DNA of 64,000 bases from an uncultured bacterium (GTDB lineage Bacteria; Bacillota; Clostridia; Oscillospirales; CAG-272), in NCBI GenBank assembly GCA_945920215.1, contig CAMEJM010000003.1, positions 1 through 64,000 on the forward strand, given 5' to 3'. The stretch's first letter is position 1, and the number at the start of each line of letters is the position of its first letter. Of the stretch, positions 1 to 9,065 are shown in pieces. The translations under genes and the position numbers were made by a program. Under the pieces are notes generated by a model. The model was not told where the DNA came from, ran no database searches, and saw only the letters and a program-made list of their open reading frames with translations.

Positions 1-1
1 G

Positions 2-1081
2 GACCCCATGTCCCGCGCCGCCGTCGAAACTTTCGCCACGACCGGCATCATCACCGTCATGGGCGAGGTCACGACCGAAGCGTATGTGGATATCCCCGAG
101 GTGGTGAGACGGACGGTGGAGGAAATCGGGTATGACCGCGCCAAATACGGCTTTGACTGCCATACCTGCGCTGTGATGACCTCCATCCACGAGCAGTCCC
201 CCGATATCGCCATGGGGGTCGACCGCTGTGCCGAGGCGAAAGAGGGCACGCTCGGAGACGACCTCGATACCGGCGCGGGCGACCAGGGCATGATGTTCGG
301 TTACGCGTGCGATGAAACGCCGGAGCTGATGCCCCTGCCCATCTCGCTTGCCCATAAACTTGCAAAGCGCCTGACCGAGGTGCGAAAGAACGGGACCCTT
401 TCCTATCTTCGCCCGGACGGAAAAACGCAGGTAACGGTGGAATATGAGGACGATAAGCCCGTGCGCGTGGATACCGTTGTTATCTCCTCGCAGCATTGCG
501 ACAGCGTGGAAACCGAGACCATTCGCCGCGACATCATCCGCGAGGTCATAAATCCGGTGATTCCCGCGGGAATGCTGGACGAAAACACCAAGATATTCGT
601 CAATCCCACCGGGCGCTTTGTCATCGGCGGTCCCGCGGGCGATACAGGACTGACCGGCAGAAAAATAATCGTGGACACCTACGGCGGTTACGCCCGCCAC
701 GGCGGCGGCGCTTTCTCCGGGAAAGACCCGACCAAAGTGGACAGGAGCGCCGCCTATGCCGCCCGTTATGTGGCAAAGAACATTGTGCGTGCGGGACTGG
801 CGAAGCGCTGCGAAATTCAGATTGCCTACGCCATCGGCGTGGCAAAGCCCGTTTCGGTTATGGCGGACACCTTCGGTACCGGCGTTGTTTCGGATGAGAA
901 ACTGTCGGAAGCGGTCATGAAGCTGTTCGACCTGCGCCCGGCGGCAATTATCCGCCGCTTTGACCTGCGCCGCCCCATTTACTGCGACTTTGCGGCATAC
1001 GGCCATATGGGGAGAGAGGACCTGAGGGCGCCGTGGGAAGAGACGGATATGACGGACGCTTTGCGGGCGGCTGTGCTGTAA
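2..1081 (+). CDS. metK: S-adenosylmethionine synthetase MetK, 5'-truncated by window edge
   Basis: Makes S-adenosylmethionine from ATP and methionine in the cytoplasm. The frame is open to the window edge and the codons before the track's ATG read Asp-Pro, as expected just before the family's internal (R)xAxET segment, so the ATG at 8 is internal and roughly the first 40 residues lie outside. Visible family signatures are [37 protein letters not shown] and [19 protein letters not shown]. The C-terminus is complete and ends with the usual AYGHMGRED. No oddities seen in the visible part. Confidence 0.97.
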   Translation, partial: DPMSRAAVETFATTGIITVMGEVTTEAYVDIPEVVRRTVEEIGYDRAKYGFDCHTCAVMTSIHEQSPDIAMGVDRCAEAKEGTLGDDLDTGAGDQGMMFGYACDETPELMPLPISLAHKLAKRLTEVRKNGTLSYLRPDGKTQVTVEYEDDKPVRVDTVVISSQHCDSVETETIRRDIIREVINPVIPAGMLDENTKIFVNPTGRFVIGGPAGDTGLTGRKIIVDTYGGYARHGGGAFSGKDPTKVDRSAAYAARYVAKNIVRAGLAKRCEIQIAYAIGVAKPVSVMADTFGTGVVSDEKLSEAVMKLFDLRPAAIIRRFDLRRPIYCDFAAYGHMGREDLRAPWEETDMTDALRAAVL

Positions 1082-1090
1082 AAACAAAAT

Positions 1091-1127
1091 GCGGAAAGCG
1101 GACGCACGCAAACGCGCCCGCTTTCCG
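1091..1127 (+). terminator. Hairpin after metK
   Basis: CGGAAAGCGG at 1092-1101 pairs with CCGCTTTCCG at 1118-1127, ten base pairs right after the metK stop. There is no clean T-run after it, so it is either a weak terminator or a 3'-end stabilising hairpin. Confidence 0.45.
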
Positions 1128-1208
1128 TTGTATCAAAGGCAACGCCGTGATATGCGCACGGCGCCGGGAATACAGAGAAAGCGAAAGAGAACGGAAAGGA
1201 GGATTGCC

Positions 1209-3440
1209 GTGGAGGAGCAGCAGGACAAGTTCGGTATGGGGCGCGCCCCGGATGCCATTGGCGTGGTGGAAGAGGTTGTGTTCCACAATCCGTCAAACGA
1301 CTATACGGTGTTGGAGCTGATTGACAGCCGTACTAACGAACTGGTGACAGCCGTCGGCATGATTCCGTATGCCGCGGAGGGAGAAACCCTTCTTCTGTGG
1401 GGAGACTGGGCAAACCACCCCGATTACGGGAAGCAACTCTGCGTGACGGTCTATGATAAGCAGTTGCCGACAAACACCTCGGATATTCTGCGGTATCTGT
1501 CCTCCAAAACCATTCGCGGGGTGGGACCCTCCACCGCTCTCAAAATGGTCAACCGCTTCGGTGCCGAGACCTTTGACGTCATAGAGAAGCATCCCGAATG
1601 GTTGGCGGATATTCCTGGCATTACCCGTAAAAAGGCGGCAGAGATCAACGCCGCATTCCGTCAGCAGGCGGAGCTGCGCTCCCTGATGACCCTCTGCGGT
1701 GGGAAGATCGGCGTTGCGGCGGTCAACCGTATCTTTCGGATGTGGGGGAACAGTGCCACCGGGTTCTTGAAGCGCGACCCCTATCGCCTTTGCCGTGACG
1801 TCGGCGGAATCAGCTTTGAGAAGGCGGACGAGATTGCCGAGATGCTCGGCGTGGGACGGGAAGCGGATGTCCGCGTCCGCGCGGGAATCGACTACGTGCT
1901 TTCCTATAACGCTTCCGTGAACGGTCACAGTTGCTTGCCGCGGGAAAAACTGCTTGCCGCCGCGGCGCAAACGCTGTCGCTGGATGAGGAGTCGGTGGAG
2001 GCGGCGCTGGAAGAGGAAGTGCGGCAGGGAAACGCCGCCAGCCATCGGATAGCAGACCGCGAAATGATTTTTTCCCGCACCTGCGAGGAGGCGGAGCAGA
2101 CTGTCGCCGATCGTCTTTCGGAAATTTCGCGCGGCGCGGTTACATTTGCTCATACCGATTTGGTGCGTCTGATTGATCGTATGGAAACCGAGTGGGGGAT
2201 TCAGTATGCCGCCATGCAACGGCAGGCGATCGGAGAGGCGCTCTCCTCCGGGGTCATGATTATCACGGGCGGTCCCGGGACAGGGAAAACCACCATTATC
2301 CGCGCCTTGCTCCGCATATTTGATATTCTCGGTTTCAAAACCGCCCTTGCCGCCCCGACCGGGCGCGCCGCAAAGCGTATGTCGGAGGCGACGGTACACG
2401 AGGCGAAAACCGTACACCGGATGCTGGAAATGGAGCGCACGGCGGAGGACGTGCCGCGCTTCCGCCGCGACTCGGAAAACCCGCTTGACGAAATGGCGGT
2501 GATCGTGGACGAGGCCTCCATGATCGATCTGCCGCTGATGGCTTCTCTTGTACGCGCCATGCGGCGCGGAAGCCGCCTGATTTTAGTGGGGGACGCCGAT
2601 CAATTGCCGTCGGTCGGATGCGGAAATGTTCTGTCGGATCTGATTGCCTCCGGGGCATTCCCGACCGTGCGCCTGACCGAGATTTTCCGGCAGGCGGAAG
2701 AGAGCCTGATTGTCACCAACGCACACCGTATCAATGAGGGGCAGATGCCCCTGCTTGACGTCAAAGACGCGGATTTTTTCTTTCTTTCTCGCCCGCAGGA
2801 GGAGAGCATTGTCCCCACCGTTGTCTCTTTGATTTCACAGCGCCTTCCGAAAGCCTACGGCGCGGATATCCGCGCGCGTATACAGGTCATCTCCCCCACC
2901 CGCCGCGGGCGTGCGGGGACGGAGCAGCTCAATCTGGCTCTGCAAGCTGCCCTCAATCCCCCCGAAAAAGGAAAACGGGAGGTGAAAGCGCACGGTGTTG
3001 TCTTCCGCACGGGCGATCGCGTCATGCAGATACGGAATCACTATGACCTGGAGTGGAAAAAAGGAGATTTTGAGGGCATGGGCGTGTTCAACGGCGATAT
3101 GGGCGAAATTGTGAAAATCGATCCGGAGGAGGAAACGCTGTCTGTATCCTTTGACGAGCGGATCGTCAAATACGAGTTTTCCATGTTGGACGAGCTGGAG
3201 CTTGCATATGCCGTCACCGTCCATAAGAGCCAAGGGAGCGAGTATCCCGTGGTGATCATGCCGCTTGCCTCCGCACCCCCGATGCTTCAGACAAGGAACC
3301 TGCTCTATACCGCTTTGACCCGCGCGCGGGAGAAAGTCATTCTGGTAGGCAGACGGGAAATTGTCTCTCAAATGGTAGAAAACGACCGCCAGGTATTGCG
3401 CTATACCGGCTTGCAGCAGCGCCTTGAGGGCGCACGGTAA
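1209..3440 (+). CDS. recD2: RecD2-type (RecD/TraA family) ATP-dependent DNA helicase
   Basis: Superfamily 1B 5'-3' DNA helicase of the RecD2 class found in bacteria without RecBC. I place the start at GTG 1209 (743 residues) because AAAGGAGG ends six bases before it; the track start 40 codons upstream has no ribosome binding site and a basic low-complexity N-terminus. Order seen: N-terminal OB-like region, helix-hairpin-helix segment (IRGVGPSTALKMV, ADIPGITRKKAAEI), Walker A GGPGTGKTT near residue 354, Walker B VIVDEAS near 431, and C-terminal motifs AVTVHKSQGSEYPVV and YTALTRAREKV. It follows metK but probably has its own RBS-driven translation. No known partner is adjacent. Confidence 0.95.
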   Translation: MEEQQDKFGMGRAPDAIGVVEEVVFHNPSNDYTVLELIDSRTNELVTAVGMIPYAAEGETLLLWGDWANHPDYGKQLCVTVYDKQLPTNTSDILRYLSSKTIRGVGPSTALKMVNRFGAETFDVIEKHPEWLADIPGITRKKAAEINAAFRQQAELRSLMTLCGGKIGVAAVNRIFRMWGNSATGFLKRDPYRLCRDVGGISFEKADEIAEMLGVGREADVRVRAGIDYVLSYNASVNGHSCLPREKLLAAAAQTLSLDEESVEAALEEEVRQGNAASHRIADREMIFSRTCEEAEQTVADRLSEISRGAVTFAHTDLVRLIDRMETEWGIQYAAMQRQAIGEALSSGVMIITGGPGTGKTTIIRALLRIFDILGFKTALAAPTGRAAKRMSEATVHEAKTVHRMLEMERTAEDVPRFRRDSENPLDEMAVIVDEASMIDLPLMASLVRAMRRGSRLILVGDADQLPSVGCGNVLSDLIASGAFPTVRLTEIFRQAEESLIVTNAHRINEGQMPLLDVKDADFFFLSRPQEESIVPTVVSLISQRLPKAYGADIRARIQVISPTRRGRAGTEQLNLALQAALNPPEKGKREVKAHGVVFRTGDRVMQIRNHYDLEWKKGDFEGMGVFNGDMGEIVKIDPEEETLSVSFDERIVKYEFSMLDELELAYAVTVHKSQGSEYPVVIMPLASAPPMLQTRNLLYTALTRAREKVILVGRREIVSQMVENDRQVLRYTGLQQRLEGAR

Positions 3441-3575
3441 AATCCGGCGCGGTCTCACTTTGCGGCACGCCCTGCGATCAGATTTTCGCATTTTTGGTCT
3501 TTTCTGCGGGCTTTCGGGCGGCGAAAGAGAGAATGCGCAGGAAAAACATGGCGGAATATGTTTGAATAACGGGTC

Positions 3576-3604
3576 TTGCATTTGCTGCGTACTTGATATA
3601 TAAT
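3576..3604 (+). promoter_or_regulatory. Sigma-A promoter for the MreB-like gene
   Basis: TTGCAT at 3576-3581 and TATAAT at 3599-3604 with a 17-base spacer, about 30 bases before the ATG. The rest of the 3441-3635 gap shows only a small CTTTCG/CGAAAG hairpin at 3511-3527. Confidence 0.75.
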
Positions 3605-3635
3605 AGCAATAACTTATTTCAGAAAGGATACGTTC

Positions 3636-4676
3636 ATGCACAGTCAGCTGGGACTTGACATCGGCGGCGCGAACCTGTTGGCGTCTGCCGTCGGTCATGG
3701 AATCGTGTTGCGCGACCCCTCTGTGATTGCTCAGGACCGCGGAAGCGGCAGAGTGATTGCGGTCGGCGCGGCAGCGGAACAAAAACTGAATGTACCTGAC
3801 CCGCAGATTGTGTTCAACCGTCCGTTCGGTGGGGGCTTGACTGCGGCGCCGGAGGTCACGGCGGCGGTGCTTTCCTCCTGTATCCTTTCGGCAGGCGGGG
3901 AACAGGGCAAGACAGATGTGCTTCTCTCAGTCCCCTGCGATATGACCGACACGCAGGAGGAGTTGCTTGCAAGCATTGCCAAACAGGCGGGCGCGCGCTC
4001 CTGCCACCTCGTCTACGCGCCTCTTGCCGCCATGGCGGGGACCTTTCTCAATATGCCGCGCGGCTGCCTTGTCGTGGATATCGGCGCCACAGCCACCCAT
4101 GTGATGCTGGTCTGCCGCGGGCGTATCTATTATATGAAGACCATTCCCACGGGGGGACAAACCTTTGACCGCGCGATTGCGGATTATTTTCAGCGCCGCC
4201 GCAAGGTGCGCATTACCTTGCGTACCGCGGAGACGGTCAAAACCACCATCGGCACCGTTTGGGCGGGCGCCGGCAACGGCGCAATGGATATTCCCGCAAA
4301 GGACGCGGGGAATAGACCCGTCACGGTTCACGTGACCTCCTCCGAGCTGTACGACGCATTGGAGGAACCGATCGGCGCCATTCTGGAAGCGGTCTGGATT
4401 GCGGTTTCCAAAATCCCGTCCGAGTATGTGAAGTCTGTGTTTGACCTCGGGATTCAGCTTTGCGGCGGCGGCGCCAAGCTGGAGGGGCTTGACAAGATGA
4501 TAGGCGGCGTCACAGGCGTTGCCGCGCACCGGGTGGATGACCCCATCGGATGTACCGCGCTCGGGCTTGCCGAAATGCTGGAGCAGCTTCCGCGCGACAT
4601 TCCCCCTGCGTTCCGCAATATTTCCGAGATTTACATGAAGCACGTCTATTCCGGTAAAAGAGGAGACAATGTATGA
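3636..4676 (+). CDS. Divergent MreB/actin-like ATPase paralogue
   Basis: Actin-fold protein of the MreB family, 346 residues, usual length. Seen: phosphate-1 motif DIGGANLLA (canonical DLGTAN), phosphate-2 VVDIGATATHVMLV, the family segment IPTGGQTFDRAIADY followed by RTAETVKTTIG, and the adenosine motif CGGGAKLEGLD. The canonical EEPxAAAIG segment, which supplies the catalytic glutamate in MreB, reads YAPLAAMAG here, so ATP hydrolysis may be lost or altered. It has its own promoter and an AAAGGA RBS, and its stop overlaps the start of a small membrane peptide (ATGA). No mreC or mreD is nearby. Family is clear; a rod-shape role is only inferred. Confidence 0.85.
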   Translation: MHSQLGLDIGGANLLASAVGHGIVLRDPSVIAQDRGSGRVIAVGAAAEQKLNVPDPQIVFNRPFGGGLTAAPEVTAAVLSSCILSAGGEQGKTDVLLSVPCDMTDTQEELLASIAKQAGARSCHLVYAPLAAMAGTFLNMPRGCLVVDIGATATHVMLVCRGRIYYMKTIPTGGQTFDRAIADYFQRRRKVRITLRTAETVKTTIGTVWAGAGNGAMDIPAKDAGNRPVTVHVTSSELYDALEEPIGAILEAVWIAVSKIPSEYVKSVFDLGIQLCGGGAKLEGLDKMIGGVTGVAAHRVDDPIGCTALGLAEMLEQLPRDIPPAFRNISEIYMKHVYSGKRGDNV

Positions 4677-4798
4677 GCAACACACAAAAACCCAAGAGAG
4701 ATAAACGTATGTTCGCCTATCGGCTGGTCGCTTTGATTCTTGCCGGTCTGATGATAGGCGGCGCGGTGTTCTCGCTGGTCTATTATCTGTCATTCTGA
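4673..4798 (+). CDS. 41-residue single-pass membrane peptide coupled to the MreB-like gene
   Basis: Small ORF below the track threshold. Its ATG overlaps the stop of the MreB-like gene by four bases and AGAGGAG lies just upstream, so translation is probably coupled. The peptide has a polar basic N-terminus (KPKRDKR) and one hydrophobic helix (LVALILAGLMIGGAVFSLVYYL), predicting a membrane anchor with the N-terminus inside by the positive-inside rule. I do not recognise it. Position suggests it might tether the MreB-like filament to the membrane, which is inference. Confidence 0.6.
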   Translation: MSNTQKPKRDKRMFAYRLVALILAGLMIGGAVFSLVYYLSF

Positions 4799-4866
4799 AA
4801 TGATTGCAATGGGGTGCCTGATTTTTAGGCGCCTCTCTGTGTTTAGGCATTTTTGTGGGTAAATAT

Positions 4867-4890
4867 AAAAGCGGCAGAAGCCGCTTTTTT
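4867..4890. terminator. Bidirectional intrinsic terminator
   Basis: AAAGCGGC, loop AGAA, GCCGCTTT, followed by more Ts; A-tract on the other side makes it usable on both strands. It lies between the convergent MreB-like gene and ruvB. Confidence 0.85.
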
Positions 4891-4902
4891 ATTTCGGAAA
4901 TA

Positions 4903-5961
4903 TCAAAGTGTTTTTTTGTCGTCAAAGAATGACGGCTGCGCCGCGGTAGGAGAATAGGGGAGCCCAAGATGGTCGTATGCCAGCTTGGTGACGCAACGCC
5001 CGCGCGGGGTGCGGGACAGAAAGCCGATCTGCAACAGATATGGCTCGTACACGTCCTCAATGGTCACGGCTTCCTCCCCTGTTGTCGCAGCCAGGGTTTC
5101 CAGCCCGACGGGGCCGCCGCCGTAATACTGAATGATGGCGGTCAGCATTCTGCGGTCGGTGGCGTCCAAGCCCAGCTTGTCGATGTCGAGCATATCCAGC
5201 GCCATGCGTGCGATGTCGGCGGTGATCACGCCGTCTCCCTTGACAAGCGCGAAGTCGCGGATGCGCTTGAGCAGGCGGTTGGCAATACGCGGAGTGCCGC
5301 GGGAGCGGGTGGCGATCTCGTAGGTGCCCTCCTCTGTGATTTCAATGTCCAGCAGCTTTGCGGAGCGCCGCACAATGGCGCCGAGCTCCTCCGGCTTGTA
5401 TATCTCAAGCTTCAGAAGTACGCCGAAGCGGTCGCGGAGCGGCGTGGTCATTTGCCCGGCGCGGGTGGTTGCCCCGATCAGCGTGAAGTGCGGCAGAGGC
5501 AGGCGGATGCTGCGGGCGCTCGGACCCTTGCCGATAATGATGTCGAGCGAGTAGTCCTCCATCGCGGGGTAGAGGATTTCTTCAATCTGGCGGGAAAGAC
5601 GGTGTATCTCGTCGATGAACAGCACCTCCCCCTCGGAGAGGTTGGTCAGAATCGCCGCGAGGTCCCCCTGCTTTTCGATGGCGGGACCCGAAGTCACACG
5701 GATGTTGACCCCCATTTCGTTGGCAATGACGTTAGCCAGCGTGGTCTTGCCGAGACCGGGAGGACCGTAGAGTAGCACATGGTCGAGGGCGCTCTGCCTG
5801 CGCTTTGCGGATTCAATATAGATTTTCAGGTTTTCCTTTGCCTTGTCCTGCCCGATATATTCGTCAAGGTTCTGCGGGCGCAGGCTGACCTCGGCGGTAT
5901 CCTCGTTCGGGGTATATTCGCCGGACATGATCCGGTCTTCAAAATCGAATTCTGTCTCCAT
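4903..5961 (-). CDS. ruvB: Holliday junction branch-migration ATPase RuvB
   Basis: Hexameric AAA+ motor that, with RuvA, drives branch migration of Holliday junctions. The 352 residues match the family length. Seen: [11 protein letters not shown] at the N-terminus, Walker [10 protein letters not shown] (about 66-74), Walker B LFIDEIH, sensor segment [17 protein letters not shown], and the C-terminal winged helix ending FLSRTPRGR. It follows ruvA by nine bases on the minus strand, forming a ruvAB pair. Confidence 0.98.
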   Translation of the reverse strand: METEFDFEDRIMSGEYTPNEDTAEVSLRPQNLDEYIGQDKAKENLKIYIESAKRRQSALDHVLLYGPPGLGKTTLANVIANEMGVNIRVTSGPAIEKQGDLAAILTNLSEGEVLFIDEIHRLSRQIEEILYPAMEDYSLDIIIGKGPSARSIRLPLPHFTLIGATTRAGQMTTPLRDRFGVLLKLEIYKPEELGAIVRRSAKLLDIEITEEGTYEIATRSRGTPRIANRLLKRIRDFALVKGDGVITADIARMALDMLDIDKLGLDATDRRMLTAIIQYYGGGPVGLETLAATTGEEAVTIEDVYEPYLLQIGFLSRTPRGRCVTKLAYDHLGLPYSPTAAQPSFFDDKKTL

Positions 5962-5970
5962 GACGTCCCC

Positions 5971-6585
5971 TTACAGAAATTTTTTGAGCGCCTGCGCGAT
6001 AATGTCGTTGACGCTGAGTTTTTCGTGGTCGATTCCGCGGAGGGCGTTCAGCGCGGTGGAGCGGTCATAGCCGAGGGCGATCAGCGCCTCCACGGCATCT
6101 CCCAGTTTTCCGCTTACGGCGGAGGGGGCGGGCGCGGCCGCGTCTGCGGCGCCGGCGGTTGCGGTGCCGTTCATGATGTCGTTCGCCACTTTGTCCTTGA
6201 GTTCGAGTACGATGCGCGCCGCCGTCTTGGCGCCGACGTTCGGGGCTTTTGCAAGCGCGCGGGTGTCTTCGGTGCAGACAGCCAAACGGAAGCGGTCGGG
6301 GGTCAGGATGGAGAGGATAGACATTGCCGCTTTGGGACCCACGCCGGAAACCCCGGTCAGGAGCCTGAATGCTTCCAGCTCCTCGCCGCTGATAAAGCCG
6401 AACAGCTCCACGCCGTCCTCCCGCACCTGTAGGTGGGTCATCAGCTTGGTCTGCGCCCCCATTCTTTTGGAGAGCGCCTCCGAGGTATTGGTGCTGACAG
6501 TCAGGCGGTAGCCCACCCCGCCGCAGTCAAGGACGGCGGTGGTCTGGTCGCGGTATACAAGCGTGCCGTTCAGGTAGTAAAACAT
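5971..6585 (-). CDS. ruvA: Holliday junction recognition protein RuvA
   Basis: Binds four-way junctions and loads RuvB. I start it at ATG 6585 (204 residues, MFYYLNGTL), which has AAGGAG seven bases upstream; the track start 13 codons earlier does not. N-terminal OB domain, then helix-hairpin-helix motifs (LLTGVSGVGPKAA and APNVGAKTAARIVLELK), an Ala-rich flexible linker, and domain III (VEALIALGYDRSTALNAL) that contacts RuvB. First gene of ruvAB, divergent from ruvC. Confidence 0.97.
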   Translation of the reverse strand: MFYYLNGTLVYRDQTTAVLDCGGVGYRLTVSTNTSEALSKRMGAQTKLMTHLQVREDGVELFGFISGEELEAFRLLTGVSGVGPKAAMSILSILTPDRFRLAVCTEDTRALAKAPNVGAKTAARIVLELKDKVANDIMNGTATAGAADAAAPAPSAVSGKLGDAVEALIALGYDRSTALNALRGIDHEKLSVNDIIAQALKKFL

Positions 6586-6740
6586 AGACTTCTCCTTGCG
6601 GCTTACAGCCGCTGTTTCTTCCATAAAAGTATAGCATACTCCCCGCCAAATGTAAAGACGGAAATACGCCGCCTGTCGGGCGTGTTTGCCGCCGCGCTTC
6701 CGGCGGTGATATTGATTTTGCGCTGAAAAAAGTGAAAAAA

Positions 6741-6769
6741 TTGACTTTACGATAAATAAATGCTATACT
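6741..6769 (+). promoter_or_regulatory. Sigma-A promoter for ruvC
   Basis: TTGACT at 6741-6746 and TATACT at 6764-6769 with a 17-base spacer, about 35 bases upstream of the ruvC start. Confidence 0.85.
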
Positions 6770-6804
6770 ACTATGAATGAGTATTCGGCAAAGTGAGGAC
6801 GAAC

Positions 6805-7302
6805 ATGATTATTCTCGGGATTGACCCCGGGTACGCCATTGTCGGCTGGGGGGTCGTGGAGGTAAAGAACGGGCGCTTCCGCCCGATTGCCTGCGGCGAT
6901 ATCCGTACGCCCGCGCACACCGAGGTTTCGGGGCGGCTCCAGACCATTTACGAGGAGCTTTCACGGATCATCGAAAAGTATCACCCCGAGGAGATGGCGG
7001 TGGAGGAGCTGTTTTTCAACACCAATATCACGACGGGAATCAAGGTGGCGGAAGCGCGCGGCGTGATTCTGCTCTGCGCCCGACAGTACGGCGTCAAGGT
7101 TGCCGAATATACGCCGTTACAGGTCAAACAGGCGGTCGTGGGGTACGGTCTGGCGGAAAAGAAACAGGTCATCGCCATGGTCACCTCCATTTTACACTTA
7201 AAGGAAGCGCCCAAGCCTGACGACACGGCAGACGCGCTTGCCATCGCCCTCTGTCACGGGCAGAGCCGTGGCTCCGGGCTTGCGGATTTTTACAATCACT
7301 GA
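6805..7302 (+). CDS. ruvC: Holliday junction resolvase RuvC
   Basis: Endonuclease that resolves Holliday junctions. I prefer ATG 6805 (165 residues, usual length) because GTGAGGA upstream acts as its RBS; the track starts four codons earlier on that GTG. RNase H-like fold with the acidic residues in ILGIDPG, VEELFF and the C-terminal KPDDTADALAIALCH. It is transcribed away from ruvAB from its own promoter rather than in the common ruvC-ruvA-ruvB order. Confidence 0.96.
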   Translation: MIILGIDPGYAIVGWGVVEVKNGRFRPIACGDIRTPAHTEVSGRLQTIYEELSRIIEKYHPEEMAVEELFFNTNITTGIKVAEARGVILLCARQYGVKVAEYTPLQVKQAVVGYGLAEKKQVIAMVTSILHLKEAPKPDDTADALAIALCHGQSRGSGLADFYNH

Positions 7303-7315
7303 AAAGGACAGGCAT

Positions 7316-8188
7316 ATGTGGATTTGCGACGCGTGGAAAGACTATGAATTGATAGACGCCTCCTGCGGGGAGAAGCTGGAGAGGTGGGGGAGTTTTACCC
7401 TGATTCGTCCCGACCCCCAGGTCATCTGGCATACCGAGCGGAAAGACCCGCTGTGGCAGGCGGCGGACGCTTCCTACCGCCGTTCCCATTCGGGCGGCGG
7501 CGCGTGGAGTGAAAACCGATTGCCGGAGAAGTGGACGGTCGGCTACCGCGACCTGCGCTTCTGCGTCCGCCCCATGGGCTTCAAGCATACAGGGCTGTTT
7601 CCGGAGCAGGGCGTGAACTGGGATTGGTTTTCGGCTCTGATCCGCGGCGCGGGCAGACCTATTAAGGTACTGAACCTCTTCGCCTATACCGGCGGCGCCA
7701 CTATCGCGGCGGCAAAAGCGGGCGCCTCCGTGTGCCATGTGGACGCGGCGAAAGGCATGGTGGCGGCGGCAAAGGAAAACGCCGTCCTCTCCGGGCTTGC
7801 AGACGCGCCCATCCGCTATATTGTGGACGATTGCCGCAAGTTCGTGGAGCGCGAGATACGCCGCGGCAACCGTTATGACGGGATCATCATGGACCCTCCG
7901 TCCTACGGGCGCGGCCCCACGGGCGAGGTCTGGAAGATAGAAGAAAACATTGACGATCTGGTGAAGCTGGTGGACGGCGTATTCAGCGAGAAGCCTCTGT
8001 TTTTCCTGCTCAACTCCTATACCACCGGGCTCAGCGCCTCCGCAATGAAGTATATTACCTCCGTGCGCATTGCCGCCCACCGCGGCGGAACGACCGTGGC
8101 GGACGAAATCGGACTCCCGGTGACCGACAGCGGGCTTGTCCTTCCTTGCGGCTCCAGCGTGCGGCATACCTTTGAGGAGCAAATATGA
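7316..8188 (+). CDS. Class I SAM-dependent RNA methyltransferase (RlmI/RlmK-like)
   Basis: Rossmann-fold methyltransferase of about 290 residues. The start at ATG 7316 is chosen for the AAAAGGA just upstream and because the track start would overlap ruvC. Seen: SAM motif I NLFAYTGGATIAAA, acidic motif II CHVDAAKGMV, and DPPSYGRGPTGEVW, the DPPxxxxG-type motif of RlmI/RlmK-like rRNA methyltransferases. No N-terminal PUA domain is apparent. Its stop overlaps ecfA1 by four bases, so it belongs to the same transcript. Exact RNA target is unknown. Confidence 0.85.
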   Translation: MWICDAWKDYELIDASCGEKLERWGSFTLIRPDPQVIWHTERKDPLWQAADASYRRSHSGGGAWSENRLPEKWTVGYRDLRFCVRPMGFKHTGLFPEQGVNWDWFSALIRGAGRPIKVLNLFAYTGGATIAAAKAGASVCHVDAAKGMVAAAKENAVLSGLADAPIRYIVDDCRKFVEREIRRGNRYDGIIMDPPSYGRGPTGEVWKIEENIDDLVKLVDGVFSEKPLFFLLNSYTTGLSASAMKYITSVRIAAHRGGTTVADEIGLPVTDSGLVLPCGSSVRHTFEEQI

Positions 8189-9057
8189 AAGAACTGATCA
8201 GATGTGAACACCTCTCGTTCTCCTATGAGGGAGAGGGGAGCAACGTCATTCCCGCGCTGCGCGACGTCAGCCTGTCGGTAGGGGCGGGCGAGTATGTGGC
8301 GGTGCTGGGGCATAACGGCTCCGGCAAGTCCACTTTGGCAAAGCTGCTCAACCTGATTCTGACCCCGAAATCCGGCAAAATTGTGATTGGCGGCAGGGAA
8401 GTGACCACACCGGATTTCACAGAGGACGATCTCTTTGACATTCGCCGCAAGGTGGGGATGGTATTTCAGAATCCGGACAATCAGATGGTTGCCACCATTG
8501 TGGAGGAGGATGTGGCGTTCGGCCCCGAAAATCTCGGCTTGCCGCGCGAGGAGCTGCGCCGCCGTGTTGACGACGCGCTGGAAACGGTGGGCATGACCGC
8601 GTATGCGCAGCACTCCACCCATAAGCTCTCCGGCGGGCAGAAGCAGCGCGTTGCGATCGCGGGAATCATCGCCATGATGCCGGAATGTATTATTTTCGAT
8701 GAATCCACCGCCATGCTGGACCCGATGGGCAGACATGAGGTCATGGATACCATCGAGCACCTGAACCGCGACCGCGGAATCACCATTCTGCATATCACCC
8801 ACTACATGGACGAAGCGGCGCGCGCCGACCGCGTGGTGGTCATGAACGACGGAAGTATCGCCATGGACGGTACGCCGCGCGAGGTTTTTTCACAGGTGGA
8901 GCGGATGCGCGCGCTGGGGCTTGAAGTGCCGCAGGCAACCGAACTGTTATACCGGCTCCGCCGCGAAGGCTACGACCTGCCCGCCGACTGCCTGACCGCG
9001 GAGGAATGCGCGGCGGCGCTCAAAGAATTGTTTTCTTCCCGGAATATCGCTGAATAA
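8185..9057 (+). CDS. ecfA1: ECF transporter ATPase EcfA1
   Basis: One of the two ATP-binding subunits of an energy-coupling factor vitamin/metal uptake module. Seen: Walker A GHNGSGKST, Q-loop VFQNPDNQMVATIVEEDVAFG, signature LSGGQKQR, Walker B CIIFDESTAMLDP and the H-loop ITHYMDEA. The NPDNQ and DESTAMLDP forms are typical of EcfA1. Starts inside the stop of the methyltransferase gene and is followed after eight bases by ecfA2. Confidence 0.95.
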   Translation: MKELIRCEHLSFSYEGEGSNVIPALRDVSLSVGAGEYVAVLGHNGSGKSTLAKLLNLILTPKSGKIVIGGREVTTPDFTEDDLFDIRRKVGMVFQNPDNQMVATIVEEDVAFGPENLGLPREELRRRVDDALETVGMTAYAQHSTHKLSGGQKQRVAIAGIIAMMPECIIFDESTAMLDPMGRHEVMDTIEHLNRDRGITILHITHYMDEAARADRVVVMNDGSIAMDGTPREVFSQVERMRALGLEVPQATELLYRLRREGYDLPADCLTAEECAAALKELFSSRNIAE

Positions 9058-9065
9058 GGATTGAA

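Noticed and set aside
3927-5060. 377-residue minus-strand ORF spanning the MreB-like gene and terminator
   Set aside because: Crosses a strong terminator and overlaps three well-supported genes; low-complexity His/Arg-rich translation.
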